DNA of 34,121 nt from an uncultured Roseibacillus sp. (GCA_937949965.1 CALFBF010000154.1:1-34121); one strand, 5' to 3'. Positions 8,425 through 18,000 are shown, numbered from the stretch's first letter. The notes: generated from the sequence alone by a model not told the origin. Numbers and translations: made by a program.

Positions 8425-9552
8425 CTACTTAAGGACTCGAACGTAACGTTGGCCAGCGATTTGTTTGGCAAGACCTTTCATCTCCAGACCAAGTAAAGTG
8501 GCTGAAACGGTGTGAATGGGCTCTCCGACTTGCTCGGCGAGTTGGTCCATGGTGACTTCCTGACTACTTAGTTTGGTCAGCAAGCTGGTCTCGATCTCTG
8601 TTAGTAGAGGCCGCACGGTTACTTTGGGGGTTGCTGCCGTTGCTTGGCTCTGAGGTAGAGAGGGCCTTGCGTTTGCGAAAAGAGGGAGATCTTGTAAATC
8701 GCTCAGGATGTGGTTCGGCTCTGATACCAGTATAGCACCATCGCGGATGAGATCGTGGCATCCTTCCGATTGCGGGCGGTCGACGGGGCCGGGGATAGCG
8801 TAGACGGAGCGGCCAGCCTCCGCAGCCATTCCCGCAGTGATGAGCGAGCCCGATCGCCGAGGGCATTCGGCCACGAGTAAGGCGCTAGCCCAGTTAGCAA
8901 CGATGCGATTGCGCTGGGGAAAGGTTTTCTTGTCCGGGGGCTGGCGTAGAGGGAACTCACTCACGACGGCACCGTTCCCATTAGCGATGCGATCAGCAAG
9001 TTCCCGATTTTGGCTAGGGTAGAGATGGAGGAGTCCTGATCCGAGAACTGCGATAGTGCGTTGACCAGCATCAAGTGCGGCGAGGTGGGCTTCGGTATCA
9101 ATCCCGAGCGCGAGACCCGAGATAATGGTGTAACCCGCTCGCGCCAGTGCTTGTGAAAACTGCCGCGTGACACTGCGGCCGTAGTGAGTACAGCGACGTG
9201 AACCGACGACGCCGATAGCATGATGATCGGCAGCGGTGATTTCGCCACGGATGTAGAGTAGTAGTGGTGCATCGGGACAATGTGCAAAGAGAGAAGGCCA
9301 GAGCGGAGAGTCGCGAGTGAAGATGGAGATGCCGTGTTGCTCACAGAGAGCGAGTTCGGCTTCGGGGTCGGTATACTTCTGCCACTCTGAGATGATAGTG
9401 GCCCCTTCTGGTCCGATGCCTTGAACCGATTGCAGCGTAGTTCGCGATTGCTTAAGAATGGTTTCCGCATCGCCGAATTTTTCTAACAGCCTCCCTACTC
9501 GGATGGGTCCAATTTTTGGCAGCGCATTCAGGGCGAGAAGGGCAGTGAGCAT
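8425..9552 (-). CDS. dprA: DNA-processing protein DprA (Smf)
   Basis: A 375-residue DprA/Smf protein. In naturally competent bacteria this protein protects incoming single-stranded DNA and loads RecA; it is also conserved in bacteria not known to be competent. An N-terminal helical, HhH-like part (LPKIGPIRVGRLLEKFG and VQGIGPEG) is followed by the Rossmann-like DNA-binding domain: VGSRR at 116-120 with Y124-G, SGLALGID at 145-152, GSGLLHLYP, FPQRNRIV at 211-218, and SGSLITA at 234-240. The C-terminus is a winged-helix DML1-like domain (LTEIETSLLTKL...). Length is typical. DUF2851 is 32 bases upstream and the zinc-ribbon gene starts 6 bases downstream. No competence genes are in the window to show whether uptake occurs. 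Confidence 0.95.
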   Translation of the reverse strand: MLTALLALNALPKIGPIRVGRLLEKFGDAETILKQSRTTLQSVQGIGPEGATIISEWQKYTDPEAELALCEQHGISIFTRDSPLWPSLFAHCPDAPLLLYIRGEITAADHHAIGVVGSRRCTHYGRSVTRQFSQALARAGYTIISGLALGIDTEAHLAALDAGQRTIAVLGSGLLHLYPSQNRELADRIANGNGAVVSEFPLRQPPDKKTFPQRNRIVANWASALLVAECPRRSGSLITAGMAAEAGRSVYAIPGPVDRPQSEGCHDLIRDGAILVSEPNHILSDLQDLPLFANARPSLPQSQATAATPKVTVRPLLTEIETSLLTKLSSQEVTMDQLAEQVGEPIHTVSATLLGLEMKGLAKQIAGQRYVRVLK

Positions 9553-9584
9553 AGTAAGAGGTTCGGTTCGTCAGGGATAAGTTG

Positions 9585-10934
9585 TTACCAAGTAAGAAGC
9601 TGTTCAGGGAAGGGGCACTGCTCGCAATCGGAGTGATCTTGGAGACAAAAATCCTGATAGATCTGTAACAGCCCTTGTTGTTGCCATGCTTTCTTCAGGA
9701 AAGAGGCTTTCTCGGGTCGATCTCCAAAGAGCCGATAGGCCGCCCGTTTAACTCGTTCTGAGGGGGCGGTTCCCGCCAGCTTGGCGTAGCTTGGCCAATG
9801 CGTGTGCGCGTCTTCTGCGAGTTGAAGGGGATAGATGATATTAGCAAGGAAATCCTGCCCCCGCTGTTTCCCGAAGAGGGCAATTGGGCGTGTACTTGGC
9901 TTGGAGGTGAGAGTGTAATGATAGTTCCAAAAGGGATCGTCGCTCTCCATGATTTTCTTGAGAAAAGCGGGAGGAGATTCGCGTGAGAGCTTCTCAACCG
10001 TAGGCCAAGAGCGCAGTAAGCTTGCGAGAGCTGCGATGCGCCGCTGGGGATGATTGCTGGGCCTCACTCCTGCCAGTCTCCAGGGCAATGATCGCGGGTC
10101 AGGGTGGGGCCGGTTCTTCCACCAGCTCGACCACAGTTCGGACAACCATTGATGAGACTCCTCGGGAGCCGATTTTGGCAAATCAGGCGCTAAGAATCCC
10201 GCTAACCCAAATAGATAAGCACTACGATCCAGCGGTGGGAGATTTCGTAGTTGTGCGATTGGAGCCCGTTGCGCAAGCAGAGTCATCGCGAGTTGATTCT
10301 GATGATAGCCCAAGGCATTGGCGAGAGCCTGCCAGAGAGCCTGTGCATAACCGTGTGTTTCTCGGACACAGAGGAAGTGATTCGCCTTCAACTGCGCGCG
10401 GTGCAGCGCCGCTTTTTTAATTAAATCTTCCACGCGATTGGGAGCCATCTGTGAGAGTGGGAAAGAACAGCGACCTCGTGTGACGGGTGCTTGCGAAAGT
10501 GGGGGTGGAAAGAGGGTATCGAGTCGCTCCGAAGGGATACGAACTTGAGGGACTTCACGGTGCTCACTGGTTCGGATAAAAGTCGTTCGCGAGGAAGACT
10601 CGATTGAGAGATGAAGGACCACCTCATCGAATTCCGAGTTAGTAGCATGACCGTGGCTCTCCCAATCGCTCGGTTTGGTATCGAGCTCAATGGGGCCGGT
10701 GAGTAGCTGTCCCGCAAGATAGATAGCACAGTTCAGGAAGTCCGGCCCAGGACCATGGTTCCATTCTCCAAATTGCCGAATCGTGACCTTACGTCCATCT
10801 GTCGTCAAAAACTCTCGCCCGAAGTGCCCAGCGAAGAAGAGAGATTGAAGCTCGATCTCATTCTTGAAATGTGCCCCTCTTTCCCCAACCCAACCGCGTT
10901 GTGCGGCAGATAGGAATTGAGAATAGGAAGGCAT
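9585..10934 (-). CDS. DUF2851 family protein, possible nuclease-like fold
   Basis: A 449-residue protein that I recognise as DUF2851. The N-terminal signature is intact: FGEWNHGPGPDFLNCAIYL (55-73), then GPIELDTKPSDWESHGH (80-96), then FDEVVLHLS. The middle is helical and rich in Leu, Arg and Trp. Near the C-terminus C430, C437 and C440 form a metal-site-like cluster (DCEQCPFP). The family's function is unknown. The order P64-D65 ... E83-x-D85-x-K87 resembles the PD-(D/E)xK nuclease core, and the gene heads a reverse-strand group with dprA and topB, so a DNA-processing role is a reasonable hypothesis but unproven. No signal peptide, membrane helix or Shine-Dalgarno sequence is seen. The 106 bases to its right presumably hold the group's promoter. 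Confidence 0.85.
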   Translation of the reverse strand: MPSYSQFLSAAQRGWVGERGAHFKNEIELQSLFFAGHFGREFLTTDGRKVTIRQFGEWNHGPGPDFLNCAIYLAGQLLTGPIELDTKPSDWESHGHATNSEFDEVVLHLSIESSSRTTFIRTSEHREVPQVRIPSERLDTLFPPPLSQAPVTRGRCSFPLSQMAPNRVEDLIKKAALHRAQLKANHFLCVRETHGYAQALWQALANALGYHQNQLAMTLLAQRAPIAQLRNLPPLDRSAYLFGLAGFLAPDLPKSAPEESHQWLSELWSSWWKNRPHPDPRSLPWRLAGVRPSNHPQRRIAALASLLRSWPTVEKLSRESPPAFLKKIMESDDPFWNYHYTLTSKPSTRPIALFGKQRGQDFLANIIYPLQLAEDAHTHWPSYAKLAGTAPSERVKRAAYRLFGDRPEKASFLKKAWQQQGLLQIYQDFCLQDHSDCEQCPFPEQLLTW

Positions 10935-11040
10935 ATAGCGATAAGTTTTTCAAGTTTTCTCAAAATCGCAAGGAAGAAAACGTTCAGATGAACTATAAAA
11001 ATGTTCGGGCTTCATTCGCTTGTGCGAGTGAGAATTCTAC

Positions 11041-11361
11041 TCAGCCTAAAAGAGCTTGCGCCGCAGTGACCGAATCTAACAAAAGAGCTTCCAGATCTGT
11101 TGTGGGAACGACCGCTAAGCCGGCTTTACAGGCGGTTTCTAGCTGGCGGAGTTCTTCGGAGAGTTTGGAAAGTCCAAGGGTCGCTGAAGAGCCAATGAGT
11201 TGATGATAGGCAAGGCCAGCTTCCTTTAGGTTTCCTTCCAGAAGAGCTTGCTCGGCCTGGGCGAGACGTGTTTGAGCATCAACGGTGAAATCGGTAAGAA
11301 TTTTTAGGACAAGGTCAGGTGCATCGCTGGCAATTCCTTGCAGTTGTTTCGGATCGATCAC
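11041..11361 (-). CDS. Stand-alone Hpt phosphotransfer protein
   Basis: A 106-residue all-helical histidine-phosphotransfer domain protein. The phospho-acceptor is H53 in AYHQLIGSSATLG; the usual Lys of the HxLKGSS motif is Ile here. The second helix (LSKLSEELRQLE) fits the family. Such proteins carry phosphate between a hybrid kinase's receiver domain and a final response regulator. This one is divergent, by 58 bases, from a response regulator/H-NOX/hybrid kinase operon whose kinase has an internal receiver domain, exactly the arrangement that needs an Hpt. The start codon is GTG (11359-11361); no Shine-Dalgarno sequence is seen. The pairing with these neighbours is inferred from position and domain logic. 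Confidence 0.85.
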   Translation of the reverse strand: MIDPKQLQGIASDAPDLVLKILTDFTVDAQTRLAQAEQALLEGNLKEAGLAYHQLIGSSATLGLSKLSEELRQLETACKAGLAVVPTTDLEALLLDSVTAAQALLG

Positions 11362-11378
11362 GGAGGGGATTATGCTGT

Positions 11379-11406
11379 TATTATTTAAGGTAAAATAATA
11401 TTATTT
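11379..11406. promoter_or_regulatory. AT-rich palindrome in divergent promoter region
   Basis: The 58-base gap between the Hpt gene and the response regulator holds three copies of the 8-mer tattattt in alternating orientation (11379-11386, reverse at 11393-11400, forward at 11399-11406). The last two form a perfect 14-base palindrome, aaataatattattt. It is well placed to be a shared operator or promoter element for both genes; the binding protein is unknown. Confidence 0.45.
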
Positions 11407-11419
11407 CAAAGATAACAGA

Positions 11420-12775
11420 ATGGGAAGCAGGAGATCACAATTAATTGTTGCAGATGATGATCGCACGATTCGTCAGCTATTGGAGTTCCATGGTAAGAAG
11501 GCTGGCTTTGAGGTCCTAGCTGTTGCTGATGGTGAGGAAGCGATGAAGTTGGTTTCCGAGCAGACCGAGGTGATTCTTCTCGACCTCAATATGCCTGGGA
11601 AGGATGGGTTCGAATGTTTAGACGATCTTGCCAAAGCTCAGTTGAAGCTACCTGCAATCGTTCTCACTGCAGATCAGGATATTCAAGATGCGGTCAAGGC
11701 GATGAAGCTGGGAGCGTTTGATTACATCACCAAACCTTTCGACCCAGACGAGCTGATCGCCGTACTGCTCAACGCGAAACGACTGAGTCTTGCGCAGCGA
11801 GAAAACGAAGATTTGAGGGAGGAAATTGGCGGGCCCAGGGCCGAGGTCTTCATGATTGCGGAGTGCGATGAAATGAAGGATATCGCGCGGAAGGCCGCGA
11901 AAGTGGCCAAAATTGATTCAACCGTCTTGATCACGGGAGAAAGTGGCGTCGGCAAAGGCGTGTTGGCACGGTATCTTCATTCTCTAAGCGGTCGTTCGAG
12001 CCAGCCTTTTGTGACGGTGAGTTGTCCCACTCTGCCGAGAGAGTTGTTAGAAAGTGAACTCTTTGGTCACGAGAAAGGAGCGTTTACGGGAGCGGTGAAG
12101 CGTCGCATAGGCAAAATAGAAGCAGCTCAAGGAGGGACTCTCTTCTTGGATGAGATCGGGGATCTTCCTTTGGACTTGCAGCCGAAGTTCTTGAACTTCT
12201 TGCAGGATCAGGAATTTCAACGGGTCGGAGGAGAGAGCACTTTGCAGGCGGATGTGCGAGTGATTGCAGCTTCCAATGTCGATTTCGAGCAACAGGTCAA
12301 AGACGGGAACTTTCGGCAAGATCTCTACTATCGACTGAGTGTAATTCCTTTCGAACTGCCTCCTCTTCGCGAGCGAGTAGATGAGCTCCCAGCTCTCTGT
12401 GAGGCTCTCTTGCAGAAGGTTGCCAAACGGCAGCAGAAGGCTGTGAGCCTAAGCGCGGAAGCGGCAGAAATGCTCTTGAGCTATGATTGGCCGGGTAATG
12501 TGAGGCAGTTGGAGAATGTGCTGGAGAGAGCGTCGGCCTTTTGCGAAGAAGGGGTGATTCAGGTAGAAGATTTACCGCGAGAAGTTCGACAAGAATCACA
12601 AGGGGAAGACTTGGCTCTCGCCGGATTGGGCGGGATCACACTTGCCCAATTAGAGGTGCAGGCCATCAAGCAAACGCTGTCTTTGTGCAAAGGAAATAAA
12701 GCAAAAACAGCGAGACAGCTTGGGATCACCGAGAAGTCAGTTTACAACAAGATGAAGCGCCACGGTCTGTCCTAG
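11420..12775 (+). CDS. NtrC-class sigma54-dependent response regulator
   Basis: A 451-residue transcriptional activator with three domains in order. The receiver (about 7-120) has acidic residues D12-D14, phospho-acceptor D55 in LLDLNMPG, T83 and K105. The AAA+ sigma54-interaction domain (about 143-370) has Walker A GESGVGKG (173-180), an intact sigma54-contact loop GAFTGA (220-225) and Walker B TLFLDEIGDLP (240-250). The C-terminus is a Fis-type HTH (KAKTARQLGITEKSVYNKMK). When phosphorylated it should drive ATP-dependent opening of sigma54 promoters. It is the first gene of an operon with H-NOX (21 bases later) and a hybrid kinase. The overall architecture recalls HnoC of the Vibrio/Shewanella NO network. 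I found no convincing sigma54 promoter nearby, so targets probably lie elsewhere. Confidence 0.93.
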   Translation: MGSRRSQLIVADDDRTIRQLLEFHGKKAGFEVLAVADGEEAMKLVSEQTEVILLDLNMPGKDGFECLDDLAKAQLKLPAIVLTADQDIQDAVKAMKLGAFDYITKPFDPDELIAVLLNAKRLSLAQRENEDLREEIGGPRAEVFMIAECDEMKDIARKAAKVAKIDSTVLITGESGVGKGVLARYLHSLSGRSSQPFVTVSCPTLPRELLESELFGHEKGAFTGAVKRRIGKIEAAQGGTLFLDEIGDLPLDLQPKFLNFLQDQEFQRVGGESTLQADVRVIAASNVDFEQQVKDGNFRQDLYYRLSVIPFELPPLRERVDELPALCEALLQKVAKRQQKAVSLSAEAAEMLLSYDWPGNVRQLENVLERASAFCEEGVIQVEDLPREVRQESQGEDLALAGLGGITLAQLEVQAIKQTLSLCKGNKAKTARQLGITEKSVYNKMKRHGLS

Positions 12776-12796
12776 CGTTCCAACTCACTCAAAAAT

Positions 12797-13339
12797 ATGA
12801 AAGGCGTTATCTTTACCACCTTCCTAGAAATGGTGGAAAACAAGTGGGACTACGATCTGGTTGATCGAGTTGTCGAAAAGGCAAATCCACCTTCGGGAGG
12901 GAGCTATACTGCGGTTGGAACCTATGATCACTCGGAGGCCGTTAGTCTAGTGGTCGCACTGAGTGAGGAAACGAGTATCCCTGTCGGAGATTTGCTCAAG
13001 GCTTTCGGTGAGCATTTGTTTGGGATCTTGATTAATGCTCACCCTCAGTTTGAAGCTGGGGTCGAGCATCCTCTTGATTTCCTGCAAGGGGTCGAGCGTT
13101 ACATTCATGTGGAAGTGCGCAAACTGTATCCCGATGCCGAACTCCCTCGCTTTGATTGTGAGCGGCTTTCGAATGATGAGTTGTTGATGCTTTACTCCTC
13201 GGTCCGGCATTTGGAGGATTTGTGTGAAGGTCTGATCCGAGGTTGTGTGAAGCGCTTCGCGCGCGACTGCACAATTGAGCGAGAAACCCTCGGAGACGGA
13301 CGGGAACAATTTACGATTTGTCTAACAGCCATTGAGTAA
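12797..13339 (+). CDS. H-NOX haem nitric-oxide sensor
   Basis: A 180-residue haem protein of the H-NOX (HNOB) family that binds NO and transmits the signal to a partner kinase. The domain fills the gene: MKGVIFTTFLEMVE at the start, SGGSYTAVGTYD (33-44), proximal haem ligand H104 in ERYIHVEVRKLYPDAELP, and the haem-propionate motif Y133-S-S135-V-R137. In my recalled alignment, the position of the O2-stabilising Tyr140 of the Thermoanaerobacter protein is Leu142 here, which suggests an NO-selective, O2-excluding sensor. The gene lies between a response regulator and a hybrid kinase; its stop is immediately followed by the kinase ATG, pointing to coupled translation and a direct sensor-kinase pair. 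Confidence 0.93.
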   Translation: MKGVIFTTFLEMVENKWDYDLVDRVVEKANPPSGGSYTAVGTYDHSEAVSLVVALSEETSIPVGDLLKAFGEHLFGILINAHPQFEAGVEHPLDFLQGVERYIHVEVRKLYPDAELPRFDCERLSNDELLMLYSSVRHLEDLCEGLIRGCVKRFARDCTIERETLGDGREQFTICLTAIE

Positions 13340-15007
13340 ATGGATGAGACTCAAAAATGGGAGAAGAGGCTGCAGCGTGAGCGAACCGCACGTAAGGAAG
13401 CAGAGCGTCTGTTAGAAGAGAAGAGCTTGGAGCTCTATGAGCTGAATATTCAGCTACAAGAACAGGTCCAAACTCAAGGAGATGAGTTAGTTCGGAGGCA
13501 GGCTCTTGTTGAATCGATCTTTCGCTCCGCCATGGATGGCATCATTCTTCTGGACGGGATGGGCAGGATTATCGAAGTCAATGATGCCGCTATCCGGATG
13601 CTTGGATATTCACGTAAACAGTTGGTTCGTCGCCGTGTTTCGAGTTTGTTGGCGACCGGGGGACGCCCTGCTGCAGTGCGGGCTTTTCGACAAGCGCTGC
13701 AAATCGGCTACTGTCGTCATGAAGGAGATCTGAGGAGAGTCGATGGTTCGGTTTTCCCGGCGGAAGTGGTCGGGAGTGGCACCGAGGTCGGTGGGGAAAA
13801 AGTAGTGATCGGGATCTTCCGTGATATAACTAATCGAATCCGGACCTTAAGCGATTTGAAAATGGCACGGGATGACGCGCAACGGGCGAATGCTGCCAAG
13901 TCGCTTTTCTTAGCTTCGATGAGCCACGAGATTAGGACTCCGCTTAATGGCATTCTAGGCTTCACGGAGATGGTTCTCGATTCGGCTCTCACCGCAGAGC
14001 AACGGGGACACCTGCAACTGGTCACGAGTAGTGGGAAAATGTTGCAACAGATCATTGATGATATCCTGGATTTTTCCCGCATCGAAAGTGGCCGCATGGT
14101 GATCGAGCATCGAGCTTATGCGGTGGCAGAGATGCTACGAGAGATGCATGTTTTTCACGAGCAGGCTGCAGCGGAGAAAGGATTGAGTCTAGCCCTCGCG
14201 ATCAGTGATCGGTTCCCAGAACGGGTTGTGGGTGATGTCACTCGTGTTCGCCAGATTTTATCCAACCTTGTTGCCAATGCGATCAAGTTTACCAAAGATG
14301 GTGGGGTGGAGATTGCTGCTGATTGCGACGGTCAGAATCTCGAAATTTCGGTGATGGATTCGGGGATCGGGTTTGATGATGAGATTGCGGAATCGCTTTT
14401 CGAGGCCTTCTCTCAGGCAGATGCTTCGACCACTCGGAAGTATGGTGGCACGGGGCTGGGTCTCGCCATTTGTCGGCAGCTTGCTCAGGCGATGGATGGC
14501 CGTATTGAAGCGGAAGGAAGAACCGGGGAGGGCGCTCGCTTTCTCTTTACCTTTCCTTTTATTGAGGAAGAGGGGCAAGAGGATGAGGCTTCTGTAGCGG
14601 CTCAAAAAACAAAAGCAGAGAAGCCTTTGCTCAAAGGACGAGAGGTTTTGGTTGCGGAAGATAACCCCATTAATTCACAGCTTATCACCCTTATGTTAGA
14701 GAAGATTGGGATCGTGCCTCGAGTAGTGGAGACTGGCGTGGAAGCGCTCGAAGAATTGAAGAAAAATTCTCATTACTCGGCAGTCCTCATGGACCGATAT
14801 ATGCAGGATATGGATGGGATCGAAGCGACGCAAAGAATTCGATCTGGTGAAGCTGGCGAAGAGGCCAGAAGGATCCCGATTATTGCGGTTTCGGCAAGTG
14901 CGCTGCCCGAGGATCAACAGCTTTGTCTCGACGCAGGGATGAATGCCTTCTTACCAAAGCCTCTCAAAAGCGAAGACCTTTTGAGTCAACTCAAAGCCCT
15001 TGAGTGA
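13340..15007 (+). CDS. Hybrid histidine kinase, H-NOX partner
   Basis: A 555-residue cytoplasmic kinase with no membrane segment. In order: an N-terminal coiled coil (1-50), a PAS domain (about 53-165, ending IGIFRDITNR), a HisKA domain with phospho-acceptor H196 in SMSHEIRTPLNG, a HATPase domain with N-box N309/N313, DSGIG (340-344) and GGTGLGLAI (369-377), then a receiver (about 434-555) with D441, phospho-acceptor D485 in VLMDRYMQDMDG, S518 and K540. The extra receiver implies a multistep relay through an Hpt protein, which is encoded at 11041-11361. The ATG (13340) directly abuts the H-NOX stop with no spacer. The gene converges on the GT39-like gene with only 13 bases between stops and no hairpin seen. 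Confidence 0.95.
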   Translation: MDETQKWEKRLQRERTARKEAERLLEEKSLELYELNIQLQEQVQTQGDELVRRQALVESIFRSAMDGIILLDGMGRIIEVNDAAIRMLGYSRKQLVRRRVSSLLATGGRPAAVRAFRQALQIGYCRHEGDLRRVDGSVFPAEVVGSGTEVGGEKVVIGIFRDITNRIRTLSDLKMARDDAQRANAAKSLFLASMSHEIRTPLNGILGFTEMVLDSALTAEQRGHLQLVTSSGKMLQQIIDDILDFSRIESGRMVIEHRAYAVAEMLREMHVFHEQAAAEKGLSLALAISDRFPERVVGDVTRVRQILSNLVANAIKFTKDGGVEIAADCDGQNLEISVMDSGIGFDDEIAESLFEAFSQADASTTRKYGGTGLGLAICRQLAQAMDGRIEAEGRTGEGARFLFTFPFIEEEGQEDEASVAAQKTKAEKPLLKGREVLVAEDNPINSQLITLMLEKIGIVPRVVETGVEALEELKKNSHYSAVLMDRYMQDMDGIEATQRIRSGEAGEEARRIPIIAVSASALPEDQQLCLDAGMNAFLPKPLKSEDLLSQLKALE

Positions 15008-15020
15008 AGCTGCTCTGTGA

Positions 15021-18000
15021 CTACTCGCTGAAGCTACCCGGCTCCTTACGAAAGGCATGGTAGTGTCCGAGATTTTGGTCCCATAGATAGACGTGCCAGA
15101 GGTAGGATCGATACACTAGGCGACAGTTCTCTCGAATGAAGAGCTCTTCACGAGCAGAGGGGTATTCCCATCGAAGATTACGTTTTCGGGAACGAAATTT
15201 TTCGCGATTGAGCAGAATCCACACTCGCTCATCTTCGGCAAAGATTTCTTGCAGTTGGCCGATGCGGTTAATCACTTTGGCATCGCCGTTGCGGTCGCGG
15301 AGGAGCCCCTCATCAGAGTAAGTGAAGTCGTAGAGAATGGGGACGACCAAATCGTAATCGACCTGGCCCAGCTCCATCTTGGCGGCATGAGGATGGGGTT
15401 CGGTGATCATGACTTTATCCTCATCGCGCATGTTCGCCTTCACATAGCGAAGCCCGGAGATAGGGTCTCCTAAAATCTTTTCCTGGTAAGAGCCCGGAAT
15501 GCGCCAAGGGCTCCAAGTCAGAAAGACGACGATTGCGGCGAGATTGCGGAGGAATCGGGCTCCTTGTGGATTTTGGGTCCATCTCCCGAGAAGCTCAAAT
15601 GCAACCCACATCCCATGGCAGCCTAACATAATCCAGAGTGCGATGAGGGTGTATTGGTAGCGGAAGCTGGGGGACGTGATGAGGAGATTGAGAAAAAGAA
15701 TCCCCGCCAAGAGGGCCACGTGAAGAGCGATGAGACGACGGAAACCCGTTCGTAAGGAGTAGGCCAAGCTTAAAAACCAAAACACGGATAAGGAAATGTG
15801 AAGCCGCGAATAGCCAATGAACATGGAGAAGAGATTGCCAAGTTCCCAGAAATTAGGCGAGATGGTGGCTTCGACATTGGGGGAAACTCCGACCGGGCGG
15901 GTCAGGCATTTCATCTGGAAGAGAAGGATATTGATCGCGACCGCTGCGGCAGTCACCCCGAGGGCGAGAATGGATTTGAGCTCCCAGCGCCATGGGACAT
16001 CACGACCAAAGAGAACGTAAAGTACGACGAGGATAGGAATAAAAGAGATCGAAATCTCTTGGCTCAAGACCGCGAGACCAAAGCAGAAGATGGCGAGAAC
16101 CCTCCACTTGGCACTCTTGCCAATGATGAAGCCTCGGATGAAAAAATCGATGAGGAGTAAGAGGAAGAGCTGTTGTTGCTGATAGAAGCGGGCGATGTGT
16201 CCGGTGAAGATGAGAAAGGGATGAATGGCAAAAAAGAAAGTCGCAATCGAAGCAACCCAACGACTGTGATAGTAGGTGCGAGCCATACGCCAGACGACCC
16301 ATGCAGTCACGAGCGAGGTGAGGACGGTAACCATCCTCAGCACCCATAAATTCGCGCCAAATAACCAAGCGGCCAAGCCTGCTAGGTAGTGATAAGCAGG
16401 GCTTCGACTGTACCAGATGTCTTTCCCAATTTCGGGAAGCCCAGTTTTCGCGATTGAGGTGACGGCTTGGATGGAGGCGTATTCATCATCGTCGATCGGT
16501 TGCTCAATCACACGATAGCCGCGGAGGACTAGGCAGAGAGCAAATAAGGAGGTGAGAATGACCCAGGAGGGAACCTGCCAGCGAGGAGTGATTTTTTTCC
16601 CGCGTAACAAAGCGAAGACCATTCCCGTTAGGAGGGCGAAGACAAGGTAAGTCCAAGCCCAACTTTCGGAGCGATACCAGAGCGATTCACTGCGCTCAAA
16701 AAGGGAGAACTTGATCACTAAGGAGAGGCTGAGAGTGATGAGAAAACCCAGTGCAAAGTGGTCTGCAAAAATCCATCGTCGCCGGATCAGCAGGAGACTG
16801 CCAAAAGCCAAAACTGCAGTCACGAAAGCGCTCCGTTTCCAGGAATGGGAAGTTCGTTGTTCTCCGATGTATTTCAGTCTGGGGAAGTGTGTTCCCGGTC
16901 GCGCAACCAGGGGGTTAGCTTGGAGTTCAAGAGTACGTCCCTGCCATTCACTGCGCCATTGGTTATCGGTGCGGAGGGGTTGGGTGTTCCCATCTTTGGT
17001 CAGGATTTCCCCGTCGAGCGCAATGGCTACCTGACGGCTGCGCCGATATCCGAGATTAGGTTCTTCCAGAACGCGTAGTCGAATCTGGTTTTTCCCTTTC
17101 TTGAGAACGGGCCCAATGCCGAAGCCGTGTAATTGTTCTCCACCCCGATCCCTCAGAACCTCGGGAGGGATTCGCCAGAAAGGCTCTTCTAACACTCCAT
17201 AGGGGTCATAGGTTGTCGCTTTGGGATCATCTGGGTCAGCACGGTCGTCGAGAAGTTCTCCCGCCGTCGTCGCGCGGTCGCGGTCCTTCGTGCGATTGAG
17301 GGTATTGCGGTAACGTTTGAAGTCGTTTTCGGTAGGGTCTCCGTGCCGTGGATTCTCGAAGCGATACCCGACCAATGCACTTGCGGTCTCATCGGGATCG
17401 AGAAGAGTGGGGAAGACTTCGAGGGGACGCCGTCCCATCCACTTGACCATCCAGCCGCCATCAGAGAGTCCTCTCGGTTCTCGCGAAGGGGGCTGAATGG
17501 CGACCTCATTGACGTAGAGCATGTAGGGTGCTCGGCTGGCTACCTTTACCCAAGCATCTTGGACCGCTTCTTCTTGATTCCATTCGTAGAGGAAGTCCTG
17601 TCCGGTAGATTCCCCATTACTGGCATCCAACTCGGTGGCCACCAACCATTCGCCGGTGAACTTTTGTTCGAACATCCCACGGGGCACAAAGGTAGTATGT
17701 GAACCCGAGAAGCGCCGCCCGACGATGGCGTGGTCCCAGTGGTCAATATTGGTGCCAGTTCGCACCCATTCCGCTTGCCCGATTTCCTTTGGGACGGGCT
17801 CAGCTTTCCAACTGGTATTCGAGTTGAGCGAAATGATCTCTCCATTTTCTAACTCGATTTCTCCCGTCAGCCGAAAGGCGACTCCTGCCCAACGAGCTTC
17901 CGTTTCGACCGAAATGGTATTGTCGCCAGGTTGTAAACTTTCTCGAATATCGAGAAAGGTAGGGACACGGTGATTTGCGTGCCCGGTCCATTGATACTCC

